DNA from: Candidatus Paracaedibacteraceae bacterium
GTDB lineage: Bacteria > Pseudomonadota > Alphaproteobacteria > Paracaedibacterales > Paracaedibacteraceae
DNA length: 64,000 bases
Direction of reading: 5' to 3'
NCBI GenBank assembly: GCA_019636035.1
Contig: JAHBYI010000001.1
Coordinates: 427,508 to 491,507 of the forward strand
Below the pieces are notes generated by a model. The model searched no databases and had not been told where the DNA came from. It saw only the letters and a list, made by a program, of their open reading frames with translations. Positions 15,492 to 24,702 of the stretch are shown piece by piece (the stretch's first letter is position 1; the number at the start of each line of letters is the position of its first letter). A program made the position numbers and the translations under genes.

Positions 15492-16671
15492 ATTCAATAA
15501 AATCACCCTCAACAGAGTGGCACGTCATATCCCCCCCAAAGCTTTGCATCGTTATCTTACAAAAAGCAAGCCCAACACCGGTTCCATATTTCTTATGAGA
15601 AACGTAACCGTCGAATATAGTCTCAAGCACAGAAGCGGAGACACCACCCGCTGTATCCTTAAACCGAAGAACATTGCCCGATGTGGATTGTGCACATGAG
15701 ATATAAATCCGACCACGACCGGTTTCATTAATTTGGTAAAGTGAATTGCTCAACAAATTAAAAATCACTCGCATAAACAACAAAGGATTCCCCATAAAAG
15801 AGAAATGATTACGGCGATCCCAGTCAATAAGGTCACGCTCATCCTGTTGAAAGGGATAAGAATCCAAAGCATTTTTAATAACCTTATAACTTTGGCACTC
15901 AACTAAATCATCTTCTTTCAGATTATTGGTCGTGCTGCGTTTAATAGCTTTAAGGTTATCATTGATAAACATGTGCATTCTTGCAATTTGGTCATCTATT
16001 TTTTCCGTAATACTTGCCATAGAATCCAGAGCATTTTTTTGCTGGGGTGTTAAACTCTCTTTTGATTCTTTATCCTGAGCCAATAGCAACGGCAGTGCTA
16101 TTTTGAGATCGCGATTCAGCGCATCTAAACAAAGCAACGGGCTCCGCAAGTCATGGGAAATACTGCCCGCTAACACCATCAAGAGTCGTCGTGCTGTCTC
16201 TTCAATCTTTCGTTTTTCTTCAAGGGCAGCCAACTCTCGTTGTTCTGCTTTGACTCGCTCTGTCACATCAAGCGACGTCCCTACAATACCGATGATTTCC
16301 CCATGCTCATCATAAAAGGGAGCCTTAATACTCAACATCGTCAGAATCTGTCCATCATAGACAAATGCTTCTTCTAAAATTTCTTCCGGGATACCTGAGT
16401 CAATAATCCGCAGATCCACTGCCCGGATTTGATCAGCACTTGCCTTCCACGGCAATTGATAATCCGTCTTGCCAATAATCAGTTCAGAATTATCAAACCC
16501 AGCCATTCGTGCCTGAAATTCATTGCAACCAAGATAAACGCCATCCAAATCCTTTAAGTAAATACTCCCGGGAAGTAACTTAAGAACTTCATTGAGATGT
16601 GCTAAGATCTCTCGAATAGACAATCCTTCCATAGAATCTCTAAAATAGTAATAATTTGACGCATAGTTCAT
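15454..16671 (-). CDS. Cytosolic PAS-domain histidine kinase, partner of the cyclodipeptide synthase
   Basis: 405 residues with no membrane segment. A PAS domain (about residues 25-140: LPGSIYLKDLDGVYLGCN ... GIVGTSLDVTERVKAE) leads through a short helix to a dimerisation/phosphoacceptor box SISHDLRSPL (His near 173), then the ATPase: N box NLLSNSLYQI, G1 DTAGGV, G2 YGTGVGLAFCK. The catalytic half closely resembles that of the LqsS/CqsS-like kinase at 57887 (shared YPF, F-x-FMG, YGTG-x-GLAFCK and the closing EF-x-LTFP). There is no receiver domain, so a separate regulator must exist outside the window. It starts 28 bases after the cyclodipeptide synthase, clearly one transcript. What the PAS domain binds is unknown. 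Confidence 0.9.
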   Translation of the reverse strand: MNYASNYYYFRDSMEGLSIREILAHLNEVLKLLPGSIYLKDLDGVYLGCNEFQARMAGFDNSELIIGKTDYQLPWKASADQIRAVDLRIIDSGIPEEILEEAFVYDGQILTMLSIKAPFYDEHGEIIGIVGTSLDVTERVKAEQRELAALEEKRKIEETARRLLMVLAGSISHDLRSPLLCLDALNRDLKIALPLLLAQDKESKESLTPQQKNALDSMASITEKIDDQIARMHMFINDNLKAIKRSTTNNLKEDDLVECQSYKVIKNALDSYPFQQDERDLIDWDRRNHFSFMGNPLLFMRVIFNLLSNSLYQINETGRGRIYISCAQSTSGNVLRFKDTAGGVSASVLETIFDGYVSHKKYGTGVGLAFCKITMQSFGGDMTCHSVEGDFIEFTLTFPSMGHGG

Positions 16672-16699
16672 ATGGTAACCTATAGATCTTTCAATTGCC

Positions 16700-17401
16700 T
16701 TAAGAAAAATCGGACTTTATGTAAATTCGTTGTGTTGGTGCCCCTAAATTATAGTCACAACAGACTTTCTTCCAATAGAAAGGCAAATCCTTATAGACAA
16801 AAACAGAGGATGACACGCCCATAATTGCGGGTGTGTCAAACCATACAGGGATTTCTTCTAACAAATACTGTACAGCGATTAATGCTGCCTGATCCATATC
16901 CGTTGATATTTTTTCGTGCAAAATAGCCCTTGCTGCATTCAAGCAATCAGACCGAAAATCGGCATTATTCTGATAAAGTGCACAATATTTTTGGTAAAGG
17001 TCTAAGTATTTTTCATTATGCCTAAGATCACTAATTAACAAGATCTTTGATCTGGCTTCGGATTGTGCACATCCGATTTTTTCAAGACCACGCACGATTT
17101 TATTCAATAAATGTTTATCTTGTTTACGCGTTTTTTTGATCGCATCTTCTTCGGAATAACCTTGAGCCATCAGGTTATACTTAGAAGACTCGTCCATCGT
17201 AAAGACGTGAAAATCCTCGAACGTTACCGATGCCCACGCAATGAGAGCATCAATGTTATCGCTATTGTAATAACCGTTAAAGGGACTAACCCCGATCAAC
17301 GCGTGCACTTTACTATCATTCTGAGGATCATACAGAATTGTTTGTGAACTTGAGGCTGTTGAAAAAGAAGGGACCGAAGCCGTCGATGAATTGAGTGTCA
17401 T
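16700..17401 (-). CDS. Cyclodipeptide synthase (CDPS)
   Basis: CDPSs take two aminoacyl-tRNAs and make a cyclic dipeptide (2,5-diketopiperazine) through an aminoacyl-enzyme. 233 residues, of family size (220-250). By comparison with AlbC: catalytic Ser as S39 in HALIGVSPFN, N42 at the AlbC N40 position, Y179 and E183 in QYLLEEIPVW at the Y178/E182 positions, and Y203 in SVFVYKDLP at the Y202 position. The basic helix expected to bind tRNA is KKTRKQDKHLLNKIVRG. N42 points to the NYQ subfamily, but the residue after Y203 is Lys, so the subfamily is open. No tailoring oxidase, P450 or methyltransferase is nearby; the gene downstream is a PAS-histidine kinase. Product not predictable by eye. Confidence 0.9.
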   Translation of the reverse strand: MTLNSSTASVPSFSTASSSQTILYDPQNDSKVHALIGVSPFNGYYNSDNIDALIAWASVTFEDFHVFTMDESSKYNLMAQGYSEEDAIKKTRKQDKHLLNKIVRGLEKIGCAQSEARSKILLISDLRHNEKYLDLYQKYCALYQNNADFRSDCLNAARAILHEKISTDMDQAALIAVQYLLEEIPVWFDTPAIMGVSSSVFVYKDLPFYWKKVCCDYNLGAPTQRIYIKSDFS

Positions 17402-17431
17402 TTATCTTATTTTTTAAATATTGTTGAGATG

Positions 17432-17460
17432 ATAATACCTAAAGATTTCACAAAACTCAA
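17432..17460 (-). promoter_or_regulatory. Likely promoter of the CDPS-kinase operon
   Basis: Read on the minus strand: TTGAGT (17455-17460), a 17-base spacer, and TATTAT (17432-17437), about 31 bases ahead of the CDPS start. Good match to a sigma-70 promoter. The rest of the interval to mfd shows no other clear site. Confidence 0.5.
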
Positions 17461-17520
17461 GCTTGCATCACGCTCAGGCAAATGATATTTGTGTAATCAT
17501 ATAACGTTTTGATTAAACTT

Positions 17521-20500
17521 ATGATGTCACCCGTTTTTTCCGGAATAGCCCAAGGGTTTGAACCTCTATTCCTCAAAGATATTAAGACCCCCATTGTCTA
17601 TATCACCCCAAACGAAGAACGGGCGCGATTTCTTATGCTCCAACTGGCGATCGTAGCCCCATCACGACGGTGTCACTGGTTACCGGCTTGGGACTGTTTG
17701 CCCTATGATCGCATAGGCCCCAGTCAAGACATTATCAATCATCGAACAACAACGCTTTCGGCTTTGGTTAACAATAACGTTGATATTCTGGTGGTTTCTG
17801 CGCTTGGACTGCTTAATCGATTACCCCCACCATCATCGTTAAGCAATCGCGAGATCAACCTTCACACCTCTCAAGAAATATCGATGACCTCCCTCATTGA
17901 TAGTCTCAATCAAAGCGGATATTTGCGCGTTGATATTGTGCGTGAAGCGGGTGAATTTGCCGTACGTGGGGACATTTTAGATGCTTTCCCGGCAACATCC
18001 GAAGACCCTGTCCGGATCGATTTTTTTGGGGATCAGATCGAAAAAATTAGGCAATTTGATGCGTTAAGTCAAACCACAACAAAAATTCTTGATCAAATCA
18101 CGTTATCCCCCAGCCATGATTTAGCCTTAACATCGGATCAAATTACACACTTTCGTGTCAAATACCGCGAGTTGTTTGGTGCAAAACCAACGCCCCTTTA
18201 CGAAGCTATATCCGAAGGGCGACGTTACGCCGGTATGGAACATTGGCTGCCCTTGTTCTTTGCCTCGATGGACGCTTTAACGCATTATACCAATCAAGCA
18301 CAATTCTTTTATGATCATCAGGTCGATGATGCCATACGCACGCGCTTAGAATTGATCCACGATTACTATACCAATCGTTTGGCAACACTACCGGGTGATA
18401 CCAGCCCCCCCTATAACCCTGTACCTCCGGAAATGGGATATTTAACACTGGAAGACTGGTCAACAATCCGTGAGGCAGCAACACTCGTCACACCCTTTTC
18501 ACAAGAAGGGGCAATTGATTATCATTGTCGAGCAGGTCTCAATTTACCGGCAGGGACACCAACCCATCAGGCCATTGCATCCTTAAAGGAAATCTTAGCG
18601 CATGAGAATCGCCAAATCATCGTTGCGGCCATGAGTTTGGGATCCCGTGAGCGTTTGAATGTTATGGTCAAAGACGCCAAAATTAATCTTAGTGTCTCTG
18701 ACCATTGGCCGACTGAAAAACAAGCCCTGATGGTCTACCCCCTTGATCATGGTTTTTCAACGCCCGATCTCTTAGTTATCACAGAATCTGATTTACTCGG
18801 GGAACGCATTATTCGTCAAGTGAATCGCAAAAAAAAGACCGATAAGTTTCTGCTCGAATCGTCACAACTCTCTCAAGGTGATTTAATTGTCCACCGCGAT
18901 CACGGTATTGGTCGTTACGAAGGCCTGTCCCCCATTGAGGTCAACCAAGCTCTCCATGATTGCCTAACCCTCAGCTATTATGGGGGGGATAAGCTGTTCT
19001 TACCCGTTGAAAACATTGATACCATTAGTCGGTATGGGGATGCGGACAGCCTGATTCAATTGGACAAACTCGGATCAGTTGCATGGCAAAACCGCAAGGC
19101 ACGAGTCAAAAAACGCATCCGAGAAGTAGCCGACTATCTGATCAAACTAGCAGCAGAGCGATCCTTACACGAAGCACCGGAATTGCGAGCAAAATCGACA
19201 GATTATGAACAGTTTTGCGCAAAATTCCCTTATATGGAAACGGATGACCAGATACGTGCCATCGAAGAAACCTTGAATGATATGATCTCAGGAACACCCA
19301 TGGATCGACTGATTTGTGGTGACGTCGGATTTGGGAAAACCGAAGTTGCCCTGCGCGCTGCTTTTGTTGCCGTGGCCAGTGGTAAACAAGTTGCCATTAT
19401 TGCCCCAACAACACTGCTATGTCGTCAACACTTCCAGAACTTCTCTGCTCGGTTTCAAGATTCAGGATACCGTGTTGAACAATTATCTCGATTTGTATCC
19501 GCAAAAAAAGCTCAAGAAATCCGCAAAGATCTATCCGATGGAGCGGTTGATGTTATTATTGCAACCCATACTCTTTTCTCCGATCGCATTCAGTTCGCCG
19601 ATTTAGGGCTCGTCATCGTTGATGAAGAGCAACATTTTGGCGTTAAGCAAAAAGAAAAGCTAAAATCTCTACAAAAAGATGTTCATGTCTTAACCCTGAC
19701 TGCAACACCGATCCCGCGCACCCTACAACTGGCCTTGACAGGTGTTCGGCAAATGAGTTTAATCGCGACACCCCCCATTGATCGTTTAGCTGTCCGCACC
19801 TTTATCACACCCTATGATGCCTTAACCTTAAGAGAAGCAATCCTCAGGGAATACCATCGTGGCGGTCAAATATTTTATGTATCCCCTCGGTTGGAAGATC
19901 TAACATCGTTATATGAATCCTTGTGCAAACTTCTGCCTGAAATCAAAATCGTGGTCGCCCATGGTCAGCTATCGGCAGGCCAGCTCGAAGATGTGATGAC
20001 AGCCTTTTATGACAGAAAGTATGACCTGTTACTGTCAACAAATATCGTCGAATCAGGGATTGATATTCCCAATGCCAACACCCTAATCGTTCATCGGGCT
20101 GATTTGTTTGGGTTAGCCCAACTCTATCAATTACGAGGACGCGTCGGTCGCTCAAAAGCCCAAGGCTATGCGTATCTGACGATTCCCAATAATGCGCCTC
20201 TTTCAGAAACGGCCATCAAACGCTTAGAAGTTATGCAAAGCCTCGACAAGCTTGGTGCAGGATTCTCCTTAGCTAGCCATGATATGGACATTCGAGGAAC
20301 CGGAAACTTGGTGGGTGAAGAACAATCCGGCCATGTTCGCGAAGTTGGTGTTGAGCTGTATCAGCATTTGTTGCAAGAAGCGATCCTGCAAGTTCGCATC
20401 GAACAAGAAATAGGTATACATCAAGAAGAAGAGTGGTCACCGCAGATCAATCTTGGAACATCGGTCATGATTCCGGAACCATACGTGGCCGATTTAACGC

Positions 20501-20883
20501 TCAGACTTAATCTTTATCGTCGCATCGCAGCCCTAGAATCTCGAAAAGAAATTGATGCCTTTGCGGCCGAATTAGTTGATCGCTTTGGAACCTTACCTCC
20601 GGAGGTGACAAATCTTCTTGAAATTATTGAGATCAAGGGATATTGCCGCAAAGCACATATCGAAAAAGTTGATGCCGGCCCCAAGGGACTGGTTGTCACA
20701 TTGAAAGATGGACTATTCCCCCAACCCGATAAACTGATGGCCTATCTTCAGGATCCTAAGGTCAAAGCCAAAGTCAGGCCAGATCAAAAAATTGTTTTTG
20801 TACGTGCTTGGGATGATTCATCAAAACGTGCCCATGCCACCAGAATTATCTGCGCTAACTTGGCAAAACTTGCAAAAGGATAA
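17521..20883 (+). CDS. mfd: Transcription-repair coupling factor
   Basis: ATP-driven translocase that pushes stalled RNA polymerase off DNA and recruits UvrA. About 1120 residues. UvrB-like N-terminal region (to about 340), the CarD/RNA-polymerase-interaction domain (LSQGDLIVHRDHGIGRYEG at about 455-475), the helicase part with Walker A GDVGFGKTEVA, a DEEQHFG box and TATPIPRTL, and the RecG-like motif QLRGRVGRSKAQGYAYL, then the C-terminal TRCF domain. Start: ATG 17521 (or the next codon); a TTG four codons upstream is also possible. Divergent from the CDPS gene. Confidence 0.96.
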   Translation: MMSPVFSGIAQGFEPLFLKDIKTPIVYITPNEERARFLMLQLAIVAPSRRCHWLPAWDCLPYDRIGPSQDIINHRTTTLSALVNNNVDILVVSALGLLNRLPPPSSLSNREINLHTSQEISMTSLIDSLNQSGYLRVDIVREAGEFAVRGDILDAFPATSEDPVRIDFFGDQIEKIRQFDALSQTTTKILDQITLSPSHDLALTSDQITHFRVKYRELFGAKPTPLYEAISEGRRYAGMEHWLPLFFASMDALTHYTNQAQFFYDHQVDDAIRTRLELIHDYYTNRLATLPGDTSPPYNPVPPEMGYLTLEDWSTIREAATLVTPFSQEGAIDYHCRAGLNLPAGTPTHQAIASLKEILAHENRQIIVAAMSLGSRERLNVMVKDAKINLSVSDHWPTEKQALMVYPLDHGFSTPDLLVITESDLLGERIIRQVNRKKKTDKFLLESSQLSQGDLIVHRDHGIGRYEGLSPIEVNQALHDCLTLSYYGGDKLFLPVENIDTISRYGDADSLIQLDKLGSVAWQNRKARVKKRIREVADYLIKLAAERSLHEAPELRAKSTDYEQFCAKFPYMETDDQIRAIEETLNDMISGTPMDRLICGDVGFGKTEVALRAAFVAVASGKQVAIIAPTTLLCRQHFQNFSARFQDSGYRVEQLSRFVSAKKAQEIRKDLSDGAVDVIIATHTLFSDRIQFADLGLVIVDEEQHFGVKQKEKLKSLQKDVHVLTLTATPIPRTLQLALTGVRQMSLIATPPIDRLAVRTFITPYDALTLREAILREYHRGGQIFYVSPRLEDLTSLYESLCKLLPEIKIVVAHGQLSAGQLEDVMTAFYDRKYDLLLSTNIVESGIDIPNANTLIVHRADLFGLAQLYQLRGRVGRSKAQGYAYLTIPNNAPLSETAIKRLEVMQSLDKLGAGFSLASHDMDIRGTGNLVGEEQSGHVREVGVELYQHLLQEAILQVRIEQEIGIHQEEEWSPQINLGTSVMIPEPYVADLTLRLNLYRRIAALESRKEIDAFAAELVDRFGTLPPEVTNLLEIIEIKGYCRKAHIEKVDAGPKGLVVTLKDGLFPQPDKLMAYLQDPKVKAKVRPDQKIVFVRAWDDSSKRAHATRIICANLAKLAKG

Positions 20884-20888
20884 ACAGA

Positions 20889-21122
20889 ATGAAACTCGGG
20901 ATTTATCAACATTATTCAGGAAAACTCTATCAAGTTATCGGTATCGCCCGTCACTCAGAAACATTGGAAGAGCTTGTCGTCTACCAATGCCTGTACGGTA
21001 GTTATGGCCTATGGATACGCCCCAGAGCCATGTTTGAGGAAGTAATAGAGAACAAAGGCGAACCTCAACCGCGGTTTAAGTATATCTCCGGTGGCGTAAC
21101 AGAACCGGCTGAGTTACGGTAA
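20889..21122 (+). CDS. DUF1653 protein
   Basis: 77 residues matching the DUF1653 family, of unknown function and common in proteobacteria. Conserved: GIYQHYSGKLYQVIGIARHS, ETLEELVVYQCLYG and GLWIRPRAMF. It begins 5 bases after the mfd stop and is probably cotranscribed. No catalytic role can be read from the sequence. Confidence 0.85.
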   Translation: MKLGIYQHYSGKLYQVIGIARHSETLEELVVYQCLYGSYGLWIRPRAMFEEVIENKGEPQPRFKYISGGVTEPAELR

Positions 21123-21177
21123 GTATTTACTTCCAGATAAATCACTCTACCCTCATTGGAAAAGGGAGAGTAGTATC

Positions 21178-22113
21178 ATGATAAAAATCATTGGATTTAT
21201 TCTCTTTGTAATCATGGTGATTCATGGCGGACAGTGCCATGACCGCGTGTCTCTGATTCATCAACTTCAACCCCTTGTCAAAGTACATCTGGACTCAAAA
21301 AAACTCGCTGAGGATGGTGACTTGACCTTAACAGCTCAGATCAAACACGGTAAACAAGAAGAAGCACTTGCCCTCATTTCTCAGATGACATGGTTAACCC
21401 GACTTTTTATTGCGAATAATGGAATTGACACTTTACCCGATTCGTTTGGTGATCTGACAGAGCTCACCGTCCTTGATGTCTCACAAAATAATCTTACATC
21501 GTTACCGGATCGACTCGGCGATATGACCCAACTCCAAGAACTCGATGTTCAAAAGAATCAACTAACACATCTGCCGGATTCGATTAATAAACTGATCAAT
21601 CTGGATAGCCTGGATGCCTCGAGCAATAGACTGTCATCCTTACCGGAAAAAATGAATAGCCTCGTCACCCTTAAAACACTGAATGTTGCTTCAAATACCT
21701 TGTCAAGCCTCTCTGAGTCTGTCAGAGAACTCGGTCAACTTGAAAATTTGGCCATTGCCGACAACGCCTTTGTATCCTTGCCTGAATGGTTGGGGGACTT
21801 GACTCAACTCGAAATTCTGAACATTCGCCGCAACAAATTAACGATGTTTCCGACAATCATTTTTTCCTTGCCCCGATTGGATACCCTCAATGCCGGAGAA
21901 AATCCCTTAACAGAAATTCCTGAACGTCTCTCTGAATTATCACATTTGCAAACGCTGTCCTTTGAAAAATCACCGGATCTGCAGATGTTTCCATCATCTT
22001 TGGCTAACCTAACAGCTCTCCAAGAGATCAACCTGAAAGACTGCCCTAAAATACCGGAAAAGATTAAGTCAGACCTTAAAGATCTCTTTGGGAAAAAACT
22101 GATCCTCATTTGA
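21178..22113 (+). CDS. Secreted leucine-rich-repeat protein
   Basis: 311 residues with a signal peptide (hydrophobic residues 3-16, then GGQCHD) and about ten LRRs of ~23 residues from about residue 70 on, of the bacterial type LTVLDVSQNNLTSLPDRLG. No other domain is visible, so it is likely a binding protein rather than an enzyme. LRR proteins of this type are common among effectors and surface proteins of host-associated bacteria, but export to a host is not shown. GGGAGAG lies 8-14 bases before the ATG. It sits between the DUF1653 gene and lnt on the same strand. Confidence 0.85.
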   Translation: MIKIIGFILFVIMVIHGGQCHDRVSLIHQLQPLVKVHLDSKKLAEDGDLTLTAQIKHGKQEEALALISQMTWLTRLFIANNGIDTLPDSFGDLTELTVLDVSQNNLTSLPDRLGDMTQLQELDVQKNQLTHLPDSINKLINLDSLDASSNRLSSLPEKMNSLVTLKTLNVASNTLSSLSESVRELGQLENLAIADNAFVSLPEWLGDLTQLEILNIRRNKLTMFPTIIFSLPRLDTLNAGENPLTEIPERLSELSHLQTLSFEKSPDLQMFPSSLANLTALQEINLKDCPKIPEKIKSDLKDLFGKKLILI

Positions 22114-22186
22114 TTAAGAGCATACCCTAGGATCCAATGGTTTTTTTTGTTATGATGATAAAAGTTGACCGCAAAATGGATCACTC

Positions 22187-23608
22187 ATGATAGGTAAAAT
22201 AATTCAATTTTTTAAGGCATACCCCAAACGATCCTGTTTTATTTTGGGTGGGTTGACGTCTCTTGCCTTTGCTCCTGTTTATCTAATTCCCCTAGCAGCC
22301 TTTGGCTTTTCTCTCTTCTTTTATCTTCTGCCAAAACATGCATCGTCAATACACCCCTTTAAATTAGGATGGTGGTTTGGTTTTGGGCATTTTGTTGTCG
22401 GGCTCTATTGGCTGGGCAACGCCATTGAAACCGTAGGACTGTGGTATCTTATGCCCCTGGGATGGTTTGGTTTACCCGCATTCTTAGCCCTATTCCCAGC
22501 AACGGCAACGTGGATAACGCTCAGGAAAGCACCAAAATCCCCCCTAACAACCGTTATAACATTCTCAGTTTTCTGGTTTGTTGCTGAATGGTTACGTGGC
22601 ACGATTCTAACGGGGTTACCCTGGAATTTGGCAGGATACATGTGGCCCCTCCCCGTTTTGCAAATTTGTTCGGTCATTGGCATTTATGGATTGAGCTTCC
22701 TAACAATCCTGTTTCTAACCAGTTTTGCCAGCCAATCACGACTCTATATGCTCGCTTGGGTTGCTGTTTTCATTGGGCTCTATGGTTGGGGGCAACATCG
22801 CCTGACTGAAAACCCAACGCAGTTGACGGGGATAAATATGCGTTTAGTGCAAGCATCGATCCCTCAATCGACCAAGTGGTTAGCCGATCATTTCCGTGAG
22901 AACTTTGACAAGCATATCGGACTGAGTGCCATCGATGCAGAACGCCCTTTAAAAGCCGTTATTTGGTCAGAAGCAAGCATTCCGACTTTCGTTACAGATT
23001 ACCCTGTTTTGATGGATACTCTGGCAGCAGTCGCACCTAAAGACGGTTATATCATCGTTGGCGGGCCCCGCCACGGAAATAACGGTGAAATCTTCACCAG
23101 CACCCTTGTTATTAACGACAAATCCAACCTTGTCGCCAGCTATGACAAAAGCCATTTGGTGCCGTTCGGTGAATACTTTCCGTTACGACGATGGTTTCCT
23201 TTTGTCAATAAGTTAACACCAGGCACCCAAGATTATTCTGCCGGAACAGGCATCCGAACACTGGATCTACCCGGACTCGGGAAATTCTCACCGTTAGTTT
23301 GTTATGAAGCTATTTTTCCGGGCCATGTTGTTGATTCTCAAAACCCGACCTGGATGTTGAATCAAACAAATGATGCTTGGTATGGACATACAAGCGCGCC
23401 CTATCAACATTTACAAATTGTCCGTGTCCGCGCTATCGAAGAGGGAATCCCCCTGATTCGTGCTGCTAATAATGGCATTTCAGCTGTGATTGATCCCTTG
23501 GGGCGTATTCGCGAACATTTGGATCTTGATGATATTGGATTTATTGATTTTGATTTACCAGCCCCCTTAGCAGAACATACGCTGTATTCAAAATGGCATC
23601 GTTTTTAA
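22187..23608 (+). CDS. lnt: Apolipoprotein N-acyltransferase
   Basis: Adds the third acyl chain to the lipidated Cys of lipoproteins in the inner membrane. 473 residues: six or more membrane segments in the first ~200, then a nitrilase-like periplasmic domain. The catalytic triad is visible: Glu in IWSEASIP, Lys in YDKSHLVPFGE and Cys in PLVCYEAIFP. A few dozen residues shorter than E. coli Lnt. The FlgH lipoprotein in this window is a likely client. Ends 16 bases before grxC. Confidence 0.95.
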   Translation: MIGKIIQFFKAYPKRSCFILGGLTSLAFAPVYLIPLAAFGFSLFFYLLPKHASSIHPFKLGWWFGFGHFVVGLYWLGNAIETVGLWYLMPLGWFGLPAFLALFPATATWITLRKAPKSPLTTVITFSVFWFVAEWLRGTILTGLPWNLAGYMWPLPVLQICSVIGIYGLSFLTILFLTSFASQSRLYMLAWVAVFIGLYGWGQHRLTENPTQLTGINMRLVQASIPQSTKWLADHFRENFDKHIGLSAIDAERPLKAVIWSEASIPTFVTDYPVLMDTLAAVAPKDGYIIVGGPRHGNNGEIFTSTLVINDKSNLVASYDKSHLVPFGEYFPLRRWFPFVNKLTPGTQDYSAGTGIRTLDLPGLGKFSPLVCYEAIFPGHVVDSQNPTWMLNQTNDAWYGHTSAPYQHLQIVRVRAIEEGIPLIRAANNGISAVIDPLGRIREHLDLDDIGFIDFDLPAPLAEHTLYSKWHRF

Positions 23609-23624
23609 TGAAGGAGTGTAAAAT

Positions 23625-23879
23625 ATGACTAACGTTGAGATCTATACGACAACAACATGCCCCTATTGTATCAAAGCTAAGAATTTGCTGATCAAAAGAG
23701 GGATTGCTTTTACAGAAATTGATGTCAGCAATGACCCCGATGCCCGTGAAGCCTTAATCCATAAAGCAGAAGGTCGACGTACCGTCCCACAAATCTTTAT
23801 CGACGACAAACCCATCGGTGGATGCGATGATCTTTACACTCTTGATGCTGCAGGACAGTTAGACATCTTATTGGCATAA
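23625..23879 (+). CDS. grxC: Glutaredoxin 3
   Basis: 84-residue glutathione-dependent thiol reductase. Redox site CPYC at residues 12-15, cis-Pro in RTVPQIF, and the glutathione-binding GGCDDLY near residue 66, all as in GrxC. AAGGAG precedes the ATG. A strong terminator begins right after the stop. Confidence 0.96.
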   Translation: MTNVEIYTTTTCPYCIKAKNLLIKRGIAFTEIDVSNDPDAREALIHKAEGRRTVPQIFIDDKPIGGCDDLYTLDAAGQLDILLA

Positions 23880-23905
23880 AAAAGCCCCCAATTGGGGGCT
23901 TTTTA
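23880..23905. terminator. Bidirectional terminator between grxC and the outer-membrane protein gene
   Basis: AAAAGCCCCC, AATT, GGGGGCTTTTT: a ten-base perfect stem flanked by A and T runs, so it can end transcripts of both convergent genes. Confidence 0.9.
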
Positions 23906-23923
23906 ATTCTGATCCGTAACAGA

Positions 23924-24553
23924 CTAGAAGTGGTAAGAAACTTTTACCAAAGCAGCGTGAGAGGACTGTTTTGATTTTACTGATACATTAATTGCTTTAG
24001 AAGTTTCTTTACGTTCAAATGCATAACGGTATTCAGCACCAAGAGAAACTTTGTCAGAAACTTTAACTTTTGCGCCCAAACCTAGTGTTGGAGCAAGGCG
24101 TGTTTTGCTTTCTTTTGCAACTTGAGCATTTGTTGTAGCATTGAAAAGCTTAATTGTTTTGTCATATAGACGAAGACCAGTTAGACCATATACAGCTACT
24201 GTATTACCAAAGTTATAACCTAGACGTACATCAAACTCAGAAGACCAGGAATATGTTGCTGTTGACTTAAGATTTAGCTGAGTAGATGTTTTGCTTAATT
24301 TGCCTGAGTAAACTGCAAAATCTAGACCTAGACCCCAGTAAAATGAATTACATGAAGAGCGATCATAATCAAAATGAATGCCGTAGGATCCAAATGTTTT
24401 GCTTGCATTAAACTTTGTGCTATTAACTTTGTTATCAAACTTTGATGTCAATGTACCAACTGTCAAACCGGCTGATGCACCATTGAATACTGCTGCTTGA
24501 GAAGCAGAAAGTGTAGCTGCTGCGATAACTGCAGAAACGATAATTTTTTTCAT
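23924..24553 (-). CDS. Outer-membrane beta-barrel protein (opacity/Omp25-like)
   Basis: 209 residues with a clear signal peptide (IIVSAVIAAATLSASQAA) and alternating hydrophobic strands ending in the outer-membrane signature VKVSYHF with terminal Phe. Strand-like pieces include FDVRLGYNFGNTVAVYGLTG and TLGLGAKVKVSDKVSLGAEYRY. This is the small eight-strand barrel type found as surface protein in many alphaproteobacteria. No specific function can be given. A long AT-rich leader precedes it. Confidence 0.8.
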   Translation of the reverse strand: MKKIIVSAVIAAATLSASQAAVFNGASAGLTVGTLTSKFDNKVNSTKFNASKTFGSYGIHFDYDRSSCNSFYWGLGLDFAVYSGKLSKTSTQLNLKSTATYSWSSEFDVRLGYNFGNTVAVYGLTGLRLYDKTIKLFNATTNAQVAKESKTRLAPTLGLGAKVKVSDKVSLGAEYRYAFERKETSKAINVSVKSKQSSHAALVKVSYHF

Positions 24554-24702
24554 AATTTAATCCTTCAAATTTTTATCGTGATTTATTTATTCACAACGCC
24601 ATTTATATCACATAGCCTGCGTATTCAGGCAAATAATGCTCAACACAATATTGCTTAAAAATCAATCATGTGTTACATAAAGCACACGGATTTTAATAAA
24701 AT

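Noticed and set aside
15454..16671. PAS kinase considered as a hybrid kinase with a receiver domain
   Set aside because: The product ends right after the ATPase domain (TFPSMGHGG); no receiver sequence is present.
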